DNA from: Bacillota bacterium | GTDB taxonomy: Bacteria; Bacillota; Clostridia; Acetivibrionales; DTU013 | Assembly: GCA_023439545.1 (NCBI GenBank) | Contig: JAEXNT010000042.1 | Location: 183,512-247,511, forward strand | Length of the DNA stretch: 64,000 nucleotides | Direction of reading: 5' to 3' | Part shown: positions 1 through 9,117 of the stretch, one piece after another | Numbering within the stretch: position 1 is the first letter of the stretch | Layout: each line of letters opens with the position of its first letter | Notes under the pieces: model-generated | What the model was told of the DNA's origin: nothing | Database searches by the model: none | The model's input: the letters and a program-made list of their open reading frames with translations, nothing else | Made by a program: the position numbers and the translations under genes

Positions 1-2
1 AT

Positions 3-848
3 ATGAGACTTGTCTTGAAGGAAATGTTTACAAAGAACTCTTTGCTTTGCATTTTATCATTATTAATATCTCTGGCGTTTTTGTTTCCTCTTTATTGGAT
101 TTTGTGCAGTTCCTTTAAGGGAGATGGCGAGATTTTCAGGAATCCGCCAACGATATTTCCTCGCGCATTTACGCTGGAACCGTATGTAAGCCAGCTAACA
201 GGAGAAAATTCGCTGCTTAAGACTGCCAAGAATTCCTTCATCATTGCAACCGTGGGCATGTGTATTTCTTTCCTGCTGGCTGTTCCTGCAGCATATGGAG
301 TAACGCATTTTAAATTTCCCGGCAGCAAGATCATGATATTGATATTTCTGGTTACTCAAATGCTGCCCGCATCGCTTCTTCTGACGCCTTTGTTCTTAAC
401 TTATAACAAGCTTCACATCCTGAATACCTATTTGGCGCCCATATTGTCGGTTACAACGATTACCATTCCTTTCACATTGCTGGTCCTCAGACCGATGTTT
501 ATGGCGTGTCCGGCCGAAATCGTAGAATCTGCCAGAATCGAAGGCTGCAATGAATTTTCAGCGTTTATGCGAATAGTACTTCCTACTATAAAGCCAGGTC
601 TGATTACTGTTTGCTGTTTCGGCTTTGTACAGGGATGGAATGACCTGGTATATTCCTTGACGTTTAACTCCAATCACATGTTATGGCCGATGACGACGAC
701 GATTTACAACTTGATGAACCAATTCGGAACACGTTGGAATTTGATTATGGCGTATGGCTGTATATTGGTTACACCTCCCGTACTGATTTTCATATTTGCC
801 CAGAAATATATTATAAGCGGATTGACAAGCGGGGCTGTCAAGGGATAA
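3..848 (+). CDS. Carbohydrate ABC transporter permease (CUT1, MalG-like)
   Basis: Inner-membrane permease half of a CUT1-type sugar importer. The 281-residue protein has an N-terminal hydrophobic segment, about six membrane spans and the cytoplasmic EAA loop (ESARIEGCNEF followed by IVLP.IKPG, about residues 175-200), where an MsmX/MalK-type ATPase docks. Its length and C-terminal GLTSGAVKG match the MalG side of the family. The first ATG is at position 3, so no ribosome binding site is visible and the true start could lie upstream; a later ATG at 24 is also possible. It is followed after 84 bp by a binding-protein gene and ends a transporter operon whose MalF-like partner is presumably just before the window. 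The substrate is unknown. Confidence 0.88.
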   Translation: MRLVLKEMFTKNSLLCILSLLISLAFLFPLYWILCSSFKGDGEIFRNPPTIFPRAFTLEPYVSQLTGENSLLKTAKNSFIIATVGMCISFLLAVPAAYGVTHFKFPGSKIMILIFLVTQMLPASLLLTPLFLTYNKLHILNTYLAPILSVTTITIPFTLLVLRPMFMACPAEIVESARIEGCNEFSAFMRIVLPTIKPGLITVCCFGFVQGWNDLVYSLTFNSNHMLWPMTTTIYNLMNQFGTRWNLIMAYGCILVTPPVLIFIFAQKYIISGLTSGAVKG

Positions 849-932
849 TGAGCCCATATTTGAACTAACTTAAGAATTTAATAGCTGTTTCCATGGGCGG
901 CTTATTAAAAATATAAATCAGGAGGAATTTCA

Positions 933-2276
933 ATGAAAAAATCGATAGGTATCCTTATTCTGGCAGTAATGCTACTGATCGCGTCAACCGGTTGTTCCAG
1001 CACCAATTCTTCAAATGCAACACCCAGCACCAATGCTTCAACTGCTTCAACTGCATCAACTGCATCAGCCAGTACCGGTACTTCAACTGCAACAGATACT
1101 GTGAAGGATGAAAAGGTAGAAATTACGCTTTGGAATTACTTCTCACAGACAAACCATGATGCGTTTGTCGCAATGATAAATGAGTACAATGCTTTACCCG
1201 ATGGAAAGGCCATTATTAAAGAGCAGTATATGCCGCGTGCCGATCTCAATAATAAGTATACCCTCGGCGCTATTTCAGGAGAGCTGCCTGATATAGGGGC
1301 GGTCGACAATTCGGATAGCGCGCCGTATTCGGCTATGGGTGTGTTTGTCGACTTGACCGACATGTTCAATGCATGGGATGATAACAAATATAACGAAGCA
1401 CCGCTGAATTCGGGGAAATACAACGGCAAACAGTATACTATACCAATAAGAAGCAACTGCCTCACATTGTGGATCAATGACGATATGTTCAAGCAAGCCG
1501 GCATAACAGAAATGCCGGCGACCTGGGACGATTTGAAAGCTGTTTGCGACAAGCTGAGAACCGCATTCCCCAATAAGTATCCGCTCGCATTTTCAGCATT
1601 GAAAGGCGAAGAAGGGACTTTCCAGTTTGTACCTTTCCTCTATTCCGCGGGCGCCACCTTCGAGACATTGGATTCCCCCGAGGGAATTAAGGCTCTATCG
1701 TTTACAACCGAACTGGTTAAGAAAAAATATGCAAGTTCAGAAGTTGTAGGATGGACCCAAAATGACGCGGAAAAGCAGTTTGTATCCGGAAATGCCGCAA
1801 TGATGATCAACGGCTGCTGGCAGATTCCCAACATTAAAAAGGATGCGCCCGATCTTAAGTACACGGTTGTAGCGATTCCTAAGGATAAGGAATATAAAAC
1901 AACACTGGGCGGCGAAAACTTCGGAATAACCAAGTCATGTAAAAATGTCGACGCGGCATGGTCTTTCCTGACATGGTTGCTGGGTACTGACAACAGTATC
2001 AAATTCAATCATGCTGTTGGTACCCTTACTCCTCACAGCAATGTCACGGCGGATCAGCAGTATCCGAACGATCCCGTTATGAAAGTATTCGCCGATAGCC
2101 TTCAGAATGCTGTTCAGCGCGGTCCTTACGTGAAGTATTCCGATATTTCACTGGCTGTGCAGATGGCTATCCAGGAGAGTCTGACAAATACAAAAGCTCC
2201 CGACGCAGCTGCAAAAGATGCGGCTAAGAAGATCGCCGATATCGTCGCATCGGAGAAGGCATCGTCAGCTAAGTAG
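933..2276 (+). CDS. Extracellular sugar-binding lipoprotein (CUT1)
   Basis: Solute-binding protein of the importer whose permease lies just upstream. It is 447 residues, with a lipoprotein signal (lipobox ending STGC at about residue 21), then a serine/threonine/alanine-rich linker to about residue 56, then a family 1 extracellular solute-binding fold (WNYFSQTNHDAFVAMI near the start, ATWDDLKAVCDKL, and GGENFGITK in the C-lobe). The start ATG follows AGGAGG at a good distance. The linker is coded by tandem 9-bp repeats. Here the binding protein follows the permease, unlike the other importers in the window, and a terminator closes the unit. The ligand is probably an oligosaccharide, but no residue visible to me identifies it. 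Confidence 0.88.
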   Translation: MKKSIGILILAVMLLIASTGCSSTNSSNATPSTNASTASTASTASASTGTSTATDTVKDEKVEITLWNYFSQTNHDAFVAMINEYNALPDGKAIIKEQYMPRADLNNKYTLGAISGELPDIGAVDNSDSAPYSAMGVFVDLTDMFNAWDDNKYNEAPLNSGKYNGKQYTIPIRSNCLTLWINDDMFKQAGITEMPATWDDLKAVCDKLRTAFPNKYPLAFSALKGEEGTFQFVPFLYSAGATFETLDSPEGIKALSFTTELVKKKYASSEVVGWTQNDAEKQFVSGNAAMMINGCWQIPNIKKDAPDLKYTVVAIPKDKEYKTTLGGENFGITKSCKNVDAAWSFLTWLLGTDNSIKFNHAVGTLTPHSNVTADQQYPNDPVMKVFADSLQNAVQRGPYVKYSDISLAVQMAIQESLTNTKAPDAAAKDAAKKIADIVASEKASSAK

Positions 2277-2312
2277 TAACTGGTTTTCCCATTATATTCC
2301 CGCATTCTGAAA

Positions 2313-2361
2313 GAGGCTGTCTCACGATTAGATTAATTCTAATCTGAGGCAGCCCTTTTTT
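2313..2361 (+). terminator. Rho-independent terminator after the first binding-protein gene
   Basis: A long hairpin has left arm at 2315-2332 (GGCTGTCTCA then GATTAGA) and right arm at 2338-2354 (TCTAATC then TGAGGCAGCC), with one small internal bulge, and is followed by a run of six T. It separates the first importer from the AraC gene at 2503. Confidence 0.85.
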
Positions 2362-2502
2362 GTGAATAAGGTTTGAATTTACATAAATATATGGATAAAA
2401 TTACGATGATATTAAAAGCAATTGAAAATAAAATCCATATTAAATATACTTGACTTAACAAGAGGAACCTGACAACTGACGGGAAAATGTATCGGAGGGA
2501 AC

Positions 2503-3396
2503 ATGTCGGGAGCAATAAAAATCTACGTTGATGACGAAAACTGGAACTTTGATGATGAAATCTCAATCAGGCTCGTAAAGTGCGGCAGAGAGAGATGTTT
2601 ATCAGATAAGAAGGAGGAGAGCGGAAATAGAATTTATTGCAGTCTGCACTATGTTCTTCGCGGAGAGGGATACCTTCTTGTTAATAAAGAGAAAATAAAG
2701 ATTGAAAAAGGATATGTTTTTCTTATCCGTGCGAATGAGGATATTATCTATTATCCGGACAGAAACAACCCTTGGGCATTCGTCTGGGCGGATTTCATCG
2801 GTGAAAACCTGGATATGGTCTTTACTGAATGCGGGCTTGGAAAAGACAAGCATTATTTGAAACCCAAGACGCAAAAGGTTGCCGAATGGTTTGAACAAAT
2901 GTTCGACGCCCACTTCGAAAAAGGACGGCTTTTTGAAAGTACGGTTTTACTTACACGAATACTGTTTAAGCTTGTCGAAGAAAATCATGACGGTTTTACC
3001 CACAGTATCAACAGTATCGCCCGGGAAGCGCTCATTTTCATAAACGATAATTATAGAATTGATATTTCTCTTGATGTTATTGCAAAAAGCGTTGGAGTAA
3101 GCCCGAATTATCTTGTAAATTTGTTTTCTTCGGAAGTTGGATTTACACCAATGAAGTATTTATCGATGTTCAGAATTGCCAATGCTTGCGATTTGCTCAA
3201 GGAAAACAAGTACAGTATCAAGGAAATAAGCAGAAAAGTCGGCTATAAGGATCCGCTTTATTTCTCAAGATGTTTTTCTGAGATAAAAGGCGTCCCTCCT
3301 AGAGAATATACCAACAAACGCGCGAATGACGATCCGTGGGAATTTATAAAAACATCTAACCTGGATTTTGACGACAGGAAAAGGAAATTCTTATGA
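2503..3396 (+). CDS. AraC family transcriptional regulator
   Basis: DNA-binding regulator of 297 residues. The N-terminal part (about 1-150) is a cupin-like sugar-sensing domain (HYVLRGEGYLLVN at about 47-59). The C-terminal part (about 170-275) carries two helix-turn-helix units: SLDVIAKSVGVSPNYLVNLF, then SIKEISRKVGYKDPLYFSRCF with the family-typical PPREY ending. The start follows GGAGGG. It overlaps the GH35 gene by 4 bp, so it is the first gene of the operon running to 15047 and is the likely local activator for it. The inducer is not known. Confidence 0.9.
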   Translation: MSGAIKIYVDDENWNFDDEISIRLVKCGRERCLSDKKEESGNRIYCSLHYVLRGEGYLLVNKEKIKIEKGYVFLIRANEDIIYYPDRNNPWAFVWADFIGENLDMVFTECGLGKDKHYLKPKTQKVAEWFEQMFDAHFEKGRLFESTVLLTRILFKLVEENHDGFTHSINSIAREALIFINDNYRIDISLDVIAKSVGVSPNYLVNLFSSEVGFTPMKYLSMFRIANACDLLKENKYSIKEISRKVGYKDPLYFSRCFSEIKGVPPREYTNKRANDDPWEFIKTSNLDFDDRKRKFL

Positions 3397-5954
3397 ATAT
3401 TCAGCTTGCAAGGAATGGTATTAGAATATGTGGAAAGGAAGAAATTTTGTTATGCTCGTCCTTTTTCTACTTCAGGATTCCCCCAAAAGAGTGGGAATCC
3501 CGTGCGAAATTGATTTCCTCGCTAGGCTATAATTGTGTGGATGTCTATTTTCCATGGAATTTCCATGAAACAGAACCGGGAATTTTTGATTTTTCCGAGG
3601 AACGTGATATTGAACGGTTTTTAGAGATCTGTGAAAGAAACAGCTTGTTCGTTGTTGCCCGCCCGGGCCCCTATATCTGCGCGGAATGGGATGGGGGCGG
3701 TTTACCTGCATGGGTGCTCAGCGAATATGAAATCAGACAAAACGACAAGGGTTATCTTGCTGAAGTAGAAAAATGGTTCGATACAATTCTGCCGATTATT
3801 GCAAAGCATCAGATTGATGATAGGGGAAACGGCTGCGTTATCTTTTTGCAGTTGGAGAATGAACTCGATTTTTTCGACTGCAGTGATGCGGAGGGGTATA
3901 TTGAAAATCTTAAAAAAATGGCCCTTTCCAACGGGATCGGCGTTCCCTTGTTCGTGTGTGCCGGACAGGGCGATGTAAAACGCAGCGGAGGTTTGACGGA
4001 CGGGGTCATTCCGGCCTTTAATTTCTACCCCTCATTGTCTGACGAAACATTTGACTACAATATTTCACAATACGCCAAGTATATACACAAAAGGAATCTG
4101 CCCTTTTTGGTAAGTGAGACGGATCGGAAGCATAGCGTTTTGAAAAGGGAACTGCTGACTGGAGCTAAACTGCTCGGAGCTTACAACCAGATAGGAGGAT
4201 CGAATTTTGCCTATTATCAATCGGTTAACAATTGGGGAACCCCGCTTTCGTTGATTTGCACGATGTATGATTTCGACGGAATCGTCGATAATCTCGGGCA
4301 TTGTACAAAAGAGGCGGATGAAGCGCTCCTGCTGTCGGAAATGATACTTGTATTCGGTAGGAAATTAGCGGCGGCCGAATATTGTGAAATGAAAAGCCCC
4401 TTTGCCTTCAAAGAAAAAGGCGTGTCATTCACAAATGCTGTCAATTTGGCTGACGACAGCGGGCGACTCATATGTGTGAGAAACGTTAATGAAGGTCCGG
4501 TATTTTTACAAAGCGAATACGAGGGGAATGTCTTCGAAGTTTCGCTGGACGGATTTGAAGCGCTTGCTCTCCCGTATCATCTTAAGATAGATGATTACGG
4601 GATAGTATTCTCCAATAATGAAATTTTTTCTATCAGCCCGCTTGTTTTTATCAGAAGAAACAAGCCGTTCCTTATAATCGAGAAGAATGGTAAACGGATT
4701 ACAATAACCGGAAGCGGAACATATGAAGCGATAAAGGTCGGCTTTATTTCAAAAGAAGAAGCAGTCATGAAGATTAAAGAAAAAAGAAAACTGAGTATTG
4801 CATACTGCAAGGATGTGTTGCCTACAAAGATTGAAGATTGCCTGGTAGGCTGTTTTAATAATAGTAATGAATTTACAAAGGCAAAAAGCTCCCTCTTTTC
4901 TGAAAACAAAATATGGTATGGCGAAGTGGAGTATAAGATTAAAACGAGCGACAGGAAATTGTTTCTAAAGGGAGTCGGAGATTTTCTTACAGTGAAAAAC
5001 GATGATAAGGTTGTTTATTCGGGACTTTGCGCATGCGACGACGTAATTGTCGACGGCGCCGGCGACGTAAGAGCCATTGTGGAAAAGTGGGGTCACAGCA
5101 ATTTTGACGATGCAAGAAAGAAATCGTTGAGAATCAAAACAAAACGCGGAATTGAAAAAATATACGGCATAATTTCACAAACTGAGATAACCAGATGGAG
5201 ATTCACAGAAGTAGACAGCTTTTCCAGTAATGTTGAGATCGGGAAGTCGGAAGATGACCCGTATATTTCGATCAATAGCTGGAATTCCACCAGAGAACCC
5301 TTGCTTGCGGCGTATTATACGGAAATTGTTCCTGATATCCGGCCTGGAGAAGAGATCATTTTATCTCTTGACGGGATGAAAGCGGAATGTAAATTGTTTT
5401 TAAATGGAAAATATGTTTTCAGCTTTACCCAGGGTTCAAGTAGTGTGAACATTACAAAGCTTATTCAAGTGGACGAAAAAAATCTTCTGGAACTTGTTGC
5501 CCGGAAATCGAATTGGGCTGAAAAAACAGGAAATTTATACATGCTCAGAGTGGTTCCCTGTGAGTTTGAAATTCGAACAATCGAGCATCTTGATGTTTAT
5601 AATTCGGATTTCGAACCTGCAAAGCTGCCCCTGAAACTGAAAAAAGGGAAAATGTATTCGGCATGCGTTCAAATAAACGTTCCCTATGATACATACGGAT
5701 TCGCCCTGGGGTCGGGATTTCGCGCTACAATAATGCAAAACAGGAAAGTAATAGCCCGGATCGTAGCTGAAAGTGACAGCATTATCCAAGCCGGATGTCC
5801 CAATAGCTCAAAGTTCCTTATCCCAAGCGGTATGGATGACAAGCTCCATTTCTTTATTGAAGCAATGGAAGACGGCAAGTTTGAATTTGCTATTTGTGAG
5901 GACAATAATGAAAACTTTGAAAATCTGCACAAAAAAAACTCAACAAATTATTGA
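3393..5954 (+). CDS. GH35 family beta-galactosidase-like glycosidase
   Basis: Retaining exo-beta-galactosidase family enzyme of 853 residues with no signal peptide, so probably cytoplasmic and acting on imported oligosaccharides. The GH35 TIM barrel fills about residues 1-330: GYNCVDVYFPWNFHE, RPGPYICAEWDGGGLPAW, and the acid/base motif QLENE with Glu157. Glu242 in VSETD is the likely nucleophile. The rest is beta-rich accessory domains, with a jelly-roll type region near 630-710. The start overlaps the AraC stop by 4 bp, and the 3' end overlaps the next gene by 47 bp. Some family members act on other beta-glycosides, so galactose specificity is inference from the family. Confidence 0.85.
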   Translation: MNIQLARNGIRICGKEEILLCSSFFYFRIPPKEWESRAKLISSLGYNCVDVYFPWNFHETEPGIFDFSEERDIERFLEICERNSLFVVARPGPYICAEWDGGGLPAWVLSEYEIRQNDKGYLAEVEKWFDTILPIIAKHQIDDRGNGCVIFLQLENELDFFDCSDAEGYIENLKKMALSNGIGVPLFVCAGQGDVKRSGGLTDGVIPAFNFYPSLSDETFDYNISQYAKYIHKRNLPFLVSETDRKHSVLKRELLTGAKLLGAYNQIGGSNFAYYQSVNNWGTPLSLICTMYDFDGIVDNLGHCTKEADEALLLSEMILVFGRKLAAAEYCEMKSPFAFKEKGVSFTNAVNLADDSGRLICVRNVNEGPVFLQSEYEGNVFEVSLDGFEALALPYHLKIDDYGIVFSNNEIFSISPLVFIRRNKPFLIIEKNGKRITITGSGTYEAIKVGFISKEEAVMKIKEKRKLSIAYCKDVLPTKIEDCLVGCFNNSNEFTKAKSSLFSENKIWYGEVEYKIKTSDRKLFLKGVGDFLTVKNDDKVVYSGLCACDDVIVDGAGDVRAIVEKWGHSNFDDARKKSLRIKTKRGIEKIYGIISQTEITRWRFTEVDSFSSNVEIGKSEDDPYISINSWNSTREPLLAAYYTEIVPDIRPGEEIILSLDGMKAECKLFLNGKYVFSFTQGSSSVNITKLIQVDEKNLLELVARKSNWAEKTGNLYMLRVVPCEFEIRTIEHLDVYNSDFEPAKLPLKLKKGKMYSACVQINVPYDTYGFALGSGFRATIMQNRKVIARIVAESDSIIQAGCPNSSKFLIPSGMDDKLHFFIEAMEDGKFEFAICEDNNENFENLHKKNSTNY

Positions 5955-7344
5955 CGGTTGGGGTACCTCTCTTTGTTGGTGGGCAAACGCCGCGGGCGGC
6001 TGGACCATGAAAGGCGACAGCGGCAAGGAAAAACGGGAGGAATTGGTGCGGTTGTTTTTCTCGGAAGAAGGCCTTAATTTCAACATTGCCAGATATAATA
6101 TCGGCGGCGGCGACAATCCTGACGAAAAACCGCACATGTTCCACTTCAGGGGAATGCCATGCTTTAAAGCAGCGCCCGGCAGCGAGTTTGACAAGAAGGC
6201 GGATTGGCGGCAGGTCTGGATATTAAAAAGGGCTAATGAGATCAGGAGTGGAGATTTGATTACCGAGGCATTCGTAAATTCTCCGCCGTGGTGGATGACC
6301 AAGTCTCTTTGCAGCGGCGGAAATGTCAAAGCCTGTGATGAGAATCTCGACCGGTCCCGATATGAGGAATTTTCCGGGTATTGTGCCATTGTTCTGGAGT
6401 ACTTGCGTAATGATCTCGGAATAAAAACCGACTATTTCGTACCATTGAATGAAGCTGCTTCTGACTATTGGGAAAAGGGCCGGCGGCAGGAGGGAAACAA
6501 GGTGAATCCGGGAGAAAGCCAAAGTAAGTTGCTTACCGCAGCCTGTGAAAAACTTGGCGGTACAAAGCTCGATACGGAAATTGCCGGAACCGACGAGACC
6601 AATCCGACGGTTGCACTGAACAGTTATCGGATGCTGAGCGCGGAAGTCAGGGAGAACATACTTAAAAAAATAAATTATCACCATTATGCAGAAGATTATG
6701 AAGCATTGCGCCAATTGCGGCAAATCGCCTATGAAAACGGCTTTGATAAACCCAAATACAAGCTTTGGATGGATGAGGTATGCTACGGTGACGGAAATGA
6801 CGACTTTGAGCTTGCCAAAAAGCTGATAGCCGCCATCGGAAGCGATATCAACATTGCTCACGCAAATGCCTGGCTGATCTGGCAGGCTATGGATACGATG
6901 TCGGAAAACATAATCAATAAATGTCATTGGGGACTTGTCGAGGGGATGTTTCAAGACAAGAACAAAAATGAGCTTGAAGGGGTTCTCGATGTCGCTGGAA
7001 TGGGCTTTGAATACGGCGATTATACCATTACGACTCAATATTATGTGATGGGTCACTATTCAAAGCATATCAGGCGGGGTTACCGCATACTGGAGAATAA
7101 CGGCGGAGAATATTACTGCGTCAGCGCCATCAGTCCTGATAAAAGCACGGTTATTGTCGTATTGTTCAACGACGAAGCTCAGAGTAAATCAGTATTGATC
7201 GACCTTGAAGGATTTGTCCCGCAAAAAGCGGTGAAAATTGTTTCGAGCGCCGAAAAAAAGTGGGACATGACTGAACTCACAGGGAATTTTACCAGTATTG
7301 AACTGGAACCGAAATCCATCGCGACCTTGAAATTCATGAAATGA
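5908..7344 (+). CDS. GH30 family glycoside hydrolase
   Basis: 478-residue enzyme of the glycoside hydrolase 30 family (glucosylceramidase, beta-1,6-glucanase and beta-1,6-galactanase relatives). The barrel starts directly at the N-terminus (IIDGWGTSLCWWA). NIARYNIGGGDNP at about 45-60 and SPPWWM are family landmarks. Glu182 in PLNEAASDYW fits the acid/base and Glu290 in LWMDEVCYG the nucleophile. The C-terminal 80 residues form the usual beta-sandwich. I chose the ATG at 5908, which has a GTGAGG site; the frame is open further upstream, but that part is inside the GH35 gene. It has no signal peptide and so works inside the cell. Beside a GH35 gene, a beta-galactan-type oligosaccharide is a reasonable guess. 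Confidence 0.85.
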   Translation: MKTLKICTKKTQQIIDGWGTSLCWWANAAGGWTMKGDSGKEKREELVRLFFSEEGLNFNIARYNIGGGDNPDEKPHMFHFRGMPCFKAAPGSEFDKKADWRQVWILKRANEIRSGDLITEAFVNSPPWWMTKSLCSGGNVKACDENLDRSRYEEFSGYCAIVLEYLRNDLGIKTDYFVPLNEAASDYWEKGRRQEGNKVNPGESQSKLLTAACEKLGGTKLDTEIAGTDETNPTVALNSYRMLSAEVRENILKKINYHHYAEDYEALRQLRQIAYENGFDKPKYKLWMDEVCYGDGNDDFELAKKLIAAIGSDINIAHANAWLIWQAMDTMSENIINKCHWGLVEGMFQDKNKNELEGVLDVAGMGFEYGDYTITTQYYVMGHYSKHIRRGYRILENNGGEYYCVSAISPDKSTVIVVLFNDEAQSKSVLIDLEGFVPQKAVKIVSSAEKKWDMTELTGNFTSIELEPKSIATLKFMK

Positions 7345-7349
7345 TGCGA

Positions 7350-7376
7350 TTAAAACCTTACTAGTAAAGGTTTTAA
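7350..7376 (+). terminator. AT-rich hairpin between GH30 and binding-protein genes
   Basis: The arms TTAAAACCTT (7350-7359) and AAGGTTTTAA (7367-7376) are perfectly complementary with a 7-nt loop. There is no clean T run after it, so it may be a weak terminator or a 3' end stabiliser for the enzyme genes rather than a full stop. Confidence 0.5.
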
Positions 7377-7434
7377 TATATTAAGTGTAAGCCGGCTTTA
7401 CACGAAATGGTATTGTATGAAGGAGGTAAAAGGT

Positions 7435-8982
7435 ATGAAAAAAGCGTGGAAAAAGAGTGTGGTTTTTGCAGTGAGCATGATTTTGCTGGTTACCATGAGC
7501 TTTACCCTTGGCGGCTGCGGCGGCTCTGCGAATGATAACGCTGCAAACGGCGGCTCCGTGAACAACAGCACCGTGAACGACAGCTCATCGAAGGAAGGCT
7601 CAAATAGTGAAAGCCCCAAGAGCGATGTCAAAATCAAAATTGTCATGGACAACAATTCGCCTGACAAGTATGCCGAGTTGTTCAAAAGCATCGGCGATAA
7701 GCTCGGAATCAGCATCGAACTTACCGTTGCTCCCGGAAATTATGAACAATTCCTTCAGACACAGTTGCAGTCAAGTGAAAAGCCTGACCTGTTCAAACTA
7801 AACGGCCAGTATTTGACAAGCTTTGTGAAGGACGGACTGGCTACGGATCTGAATTCCTATTTCAGCGACGCCTGGAAAACCGAGCTTGGAGCTGATAACT
7901 GGGACAAGCTCACGAAGGGTACTTTCAATCAGTGCCGCCGTGAAGCGAACGATCCGACAAAAAAAACAAATGATCAAACCGCTCCCCTCTGGGCAATTCC
8001 GTTTGATTCCGGTTGCCAATGCTTCGGTATCAACCGCGGAGTAATAAACAACACCCCGGCTTTGAGCAGCAAAATTGATGAAATGGTAAAGAATGGCGTT
8101 ATTCCCTGCAAGCCGTGGGAAGTAGGAATGGACGGGCAGGTTGCGGCATACACCTATTCCGAATTTTCCGGATTGCTCAAAGGTCTCCAGGAAGTTATCA
8201 ATGCGGGAAACCTTACGGGCGCGGCGCAAAACTTGAAATATGCCTTCCAGGGGAATGATGCATTCAAACTGATGACCTACTCGGCAGGCGGATCCTTCCT
8301 GAATGAAAATAGCGATAAGGTTACGCTTACCGGTGATGCAGTTGTGAATACGGCGTACTTTATTAAAAATGGAATTAACGAAGGATACATCGATAGTATG
8401 GAGGATGGCGGAGAAGGCTGGAACAACTGGGTTTCCGGAATGTACCTGGTCGATGCGAATACTGGGACCTGGGAATACGGAACTTATATTGAAAACGGGA
8501 TGGATGTTCCCATGATGCCTATTCCGGTTCCCGACGGCGCCGACAGAACAAAGTGGGTGAGCGGACAAACCGGTTCGTGTATGATTCTTCGCAAAGGTTC
8601 TTCCAATGAGGAGATGGCGGCAAAAGTCATGTGTGAATTTATCTCAAGGGAGTCCGAAGCTTATCAGCTGAAGAATGCGATGAACATCCCTCTTTATGAC
8701 GACTCGTGGAACGATTACATCAATAAAAACGACGCAAACAACGGTGGCTTTTACCCCTATGATGCGAATTGCAAGAGAGTGTTCAATGCAATAATCAGCG
8801 GCGCTCACGGACGGGTACAGGAAACTTACTTCACAGTGGGAAGAACCTGGTGGTCAACGTTCATGACGAATTATACAAATATATTCTGCCTTGACAAAAA
8901 AATCATTACAAAACAGGATGTCTACGATTCGCTCAAGGCTCAGCAGCCGGAACTACAGACTCTTCTCGATGAAGGCAAATAA
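7435..8982 (+). CDS. Extracellular sugar-binding lipoprotein (CUT1)
   Basis: Binding protein of the second CUT1 importer, 515 residues from the ATG at 7435, which follows AAGGAGGT. An in-frame ATG at 7417 overlaps that site and is less likely. The lipobox LGGC is at about residues 25-28, followed by a Gly/Ser/Asn-rich linker to about 60. The mature part is a family 1 solute-binding fold (LQSSEKPDLFKLNGQYL, PLWAIPFDSG, and WVSGQTGSCMILRKGS in the C-lobe). At over 500 residues it is on the large side, common for binding proteins of larger oligosaccharides. It is followed by a strong hairpin and two permease genes. Confidence 0.88.
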   Translation: MKKAWKKSVVFAVSMILLVTMSFTLGGCGGSANDNAANGGSVNNSTVNDSSSKEGSNSESPKSDVKIKIVMDNNSPDKYAELFKSIGDKLGISIELTVAPGNYEQFLQTQLQSSEKPDLFKLNGQYLTSFVKDGLATDLNSYFSDAWKTELGADNWDKLTKGTFNQCRREANDPTKKTNDQTAPLWAIPFDSGCQCFGINRGVINNTPALSSKIDEMVKNGVIPCKPWEVGMDGQVAAYTYSEFSGLLKGLQEVINAGNLTGAAQNLKYAFQGNDAFKLMTYSAGGSFLNENSDKVTLTGDAVVNTAYFIKNGINEGYIDSMEDGGEGWNNWVSGMYLVDANTGTWEYGTYIENGMDVPMMPIPVPDGADRTKWVSGQTGSCMILRKGSSNEEMAAKVMCEFISRESEAYQLKNAMNIPLYDDSWNDYINKNDANNGGFYPYDANCKRVFNAIISGAHGRVQETYFTVGRTWWSTFMTNYTNIFCLDKKIITKQDVYDSLKAQQPELQTLLDEGK

Positions 8983-9022
8983 CGGCGGGATTTTCTGCCT
9001 GACTAGTTCAGCAGTATGCTTG

Positions 9023-9063
9023 AGCAGTAAATACCCCGGATTCATCCAGGGGTATTTACTGCT
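9023..9063 (+). promoter_or_regulatory. Strong intercistronic hairpin after the binding-protein gene
   Basis: The left arm GCAGTAAATACCCC (9024-9037) is perfectly complementary to 9049-9062, with one more A-T pair outside and a partly paired loop. No T run follows, so a classical terminator is unlikely. The position, between binding protein and permeases, fits 3' protection or partial termination that raises binding protein relative to permease, as known for malE-malF type operons. Confidence 0.75.
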
Positions 9064-9117
9064 GCAACAGGGGTTTCATGGCGATTCGGGGCGACCAACA
9101 CTTTTTGGAGGTTCGTT

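Noticed and set aside
6223..7056. Minus-strand open frame opposite the GH30 gene
   Set aside because: Shadow frame; GH30 catalytic motifs confirm the plus strand.
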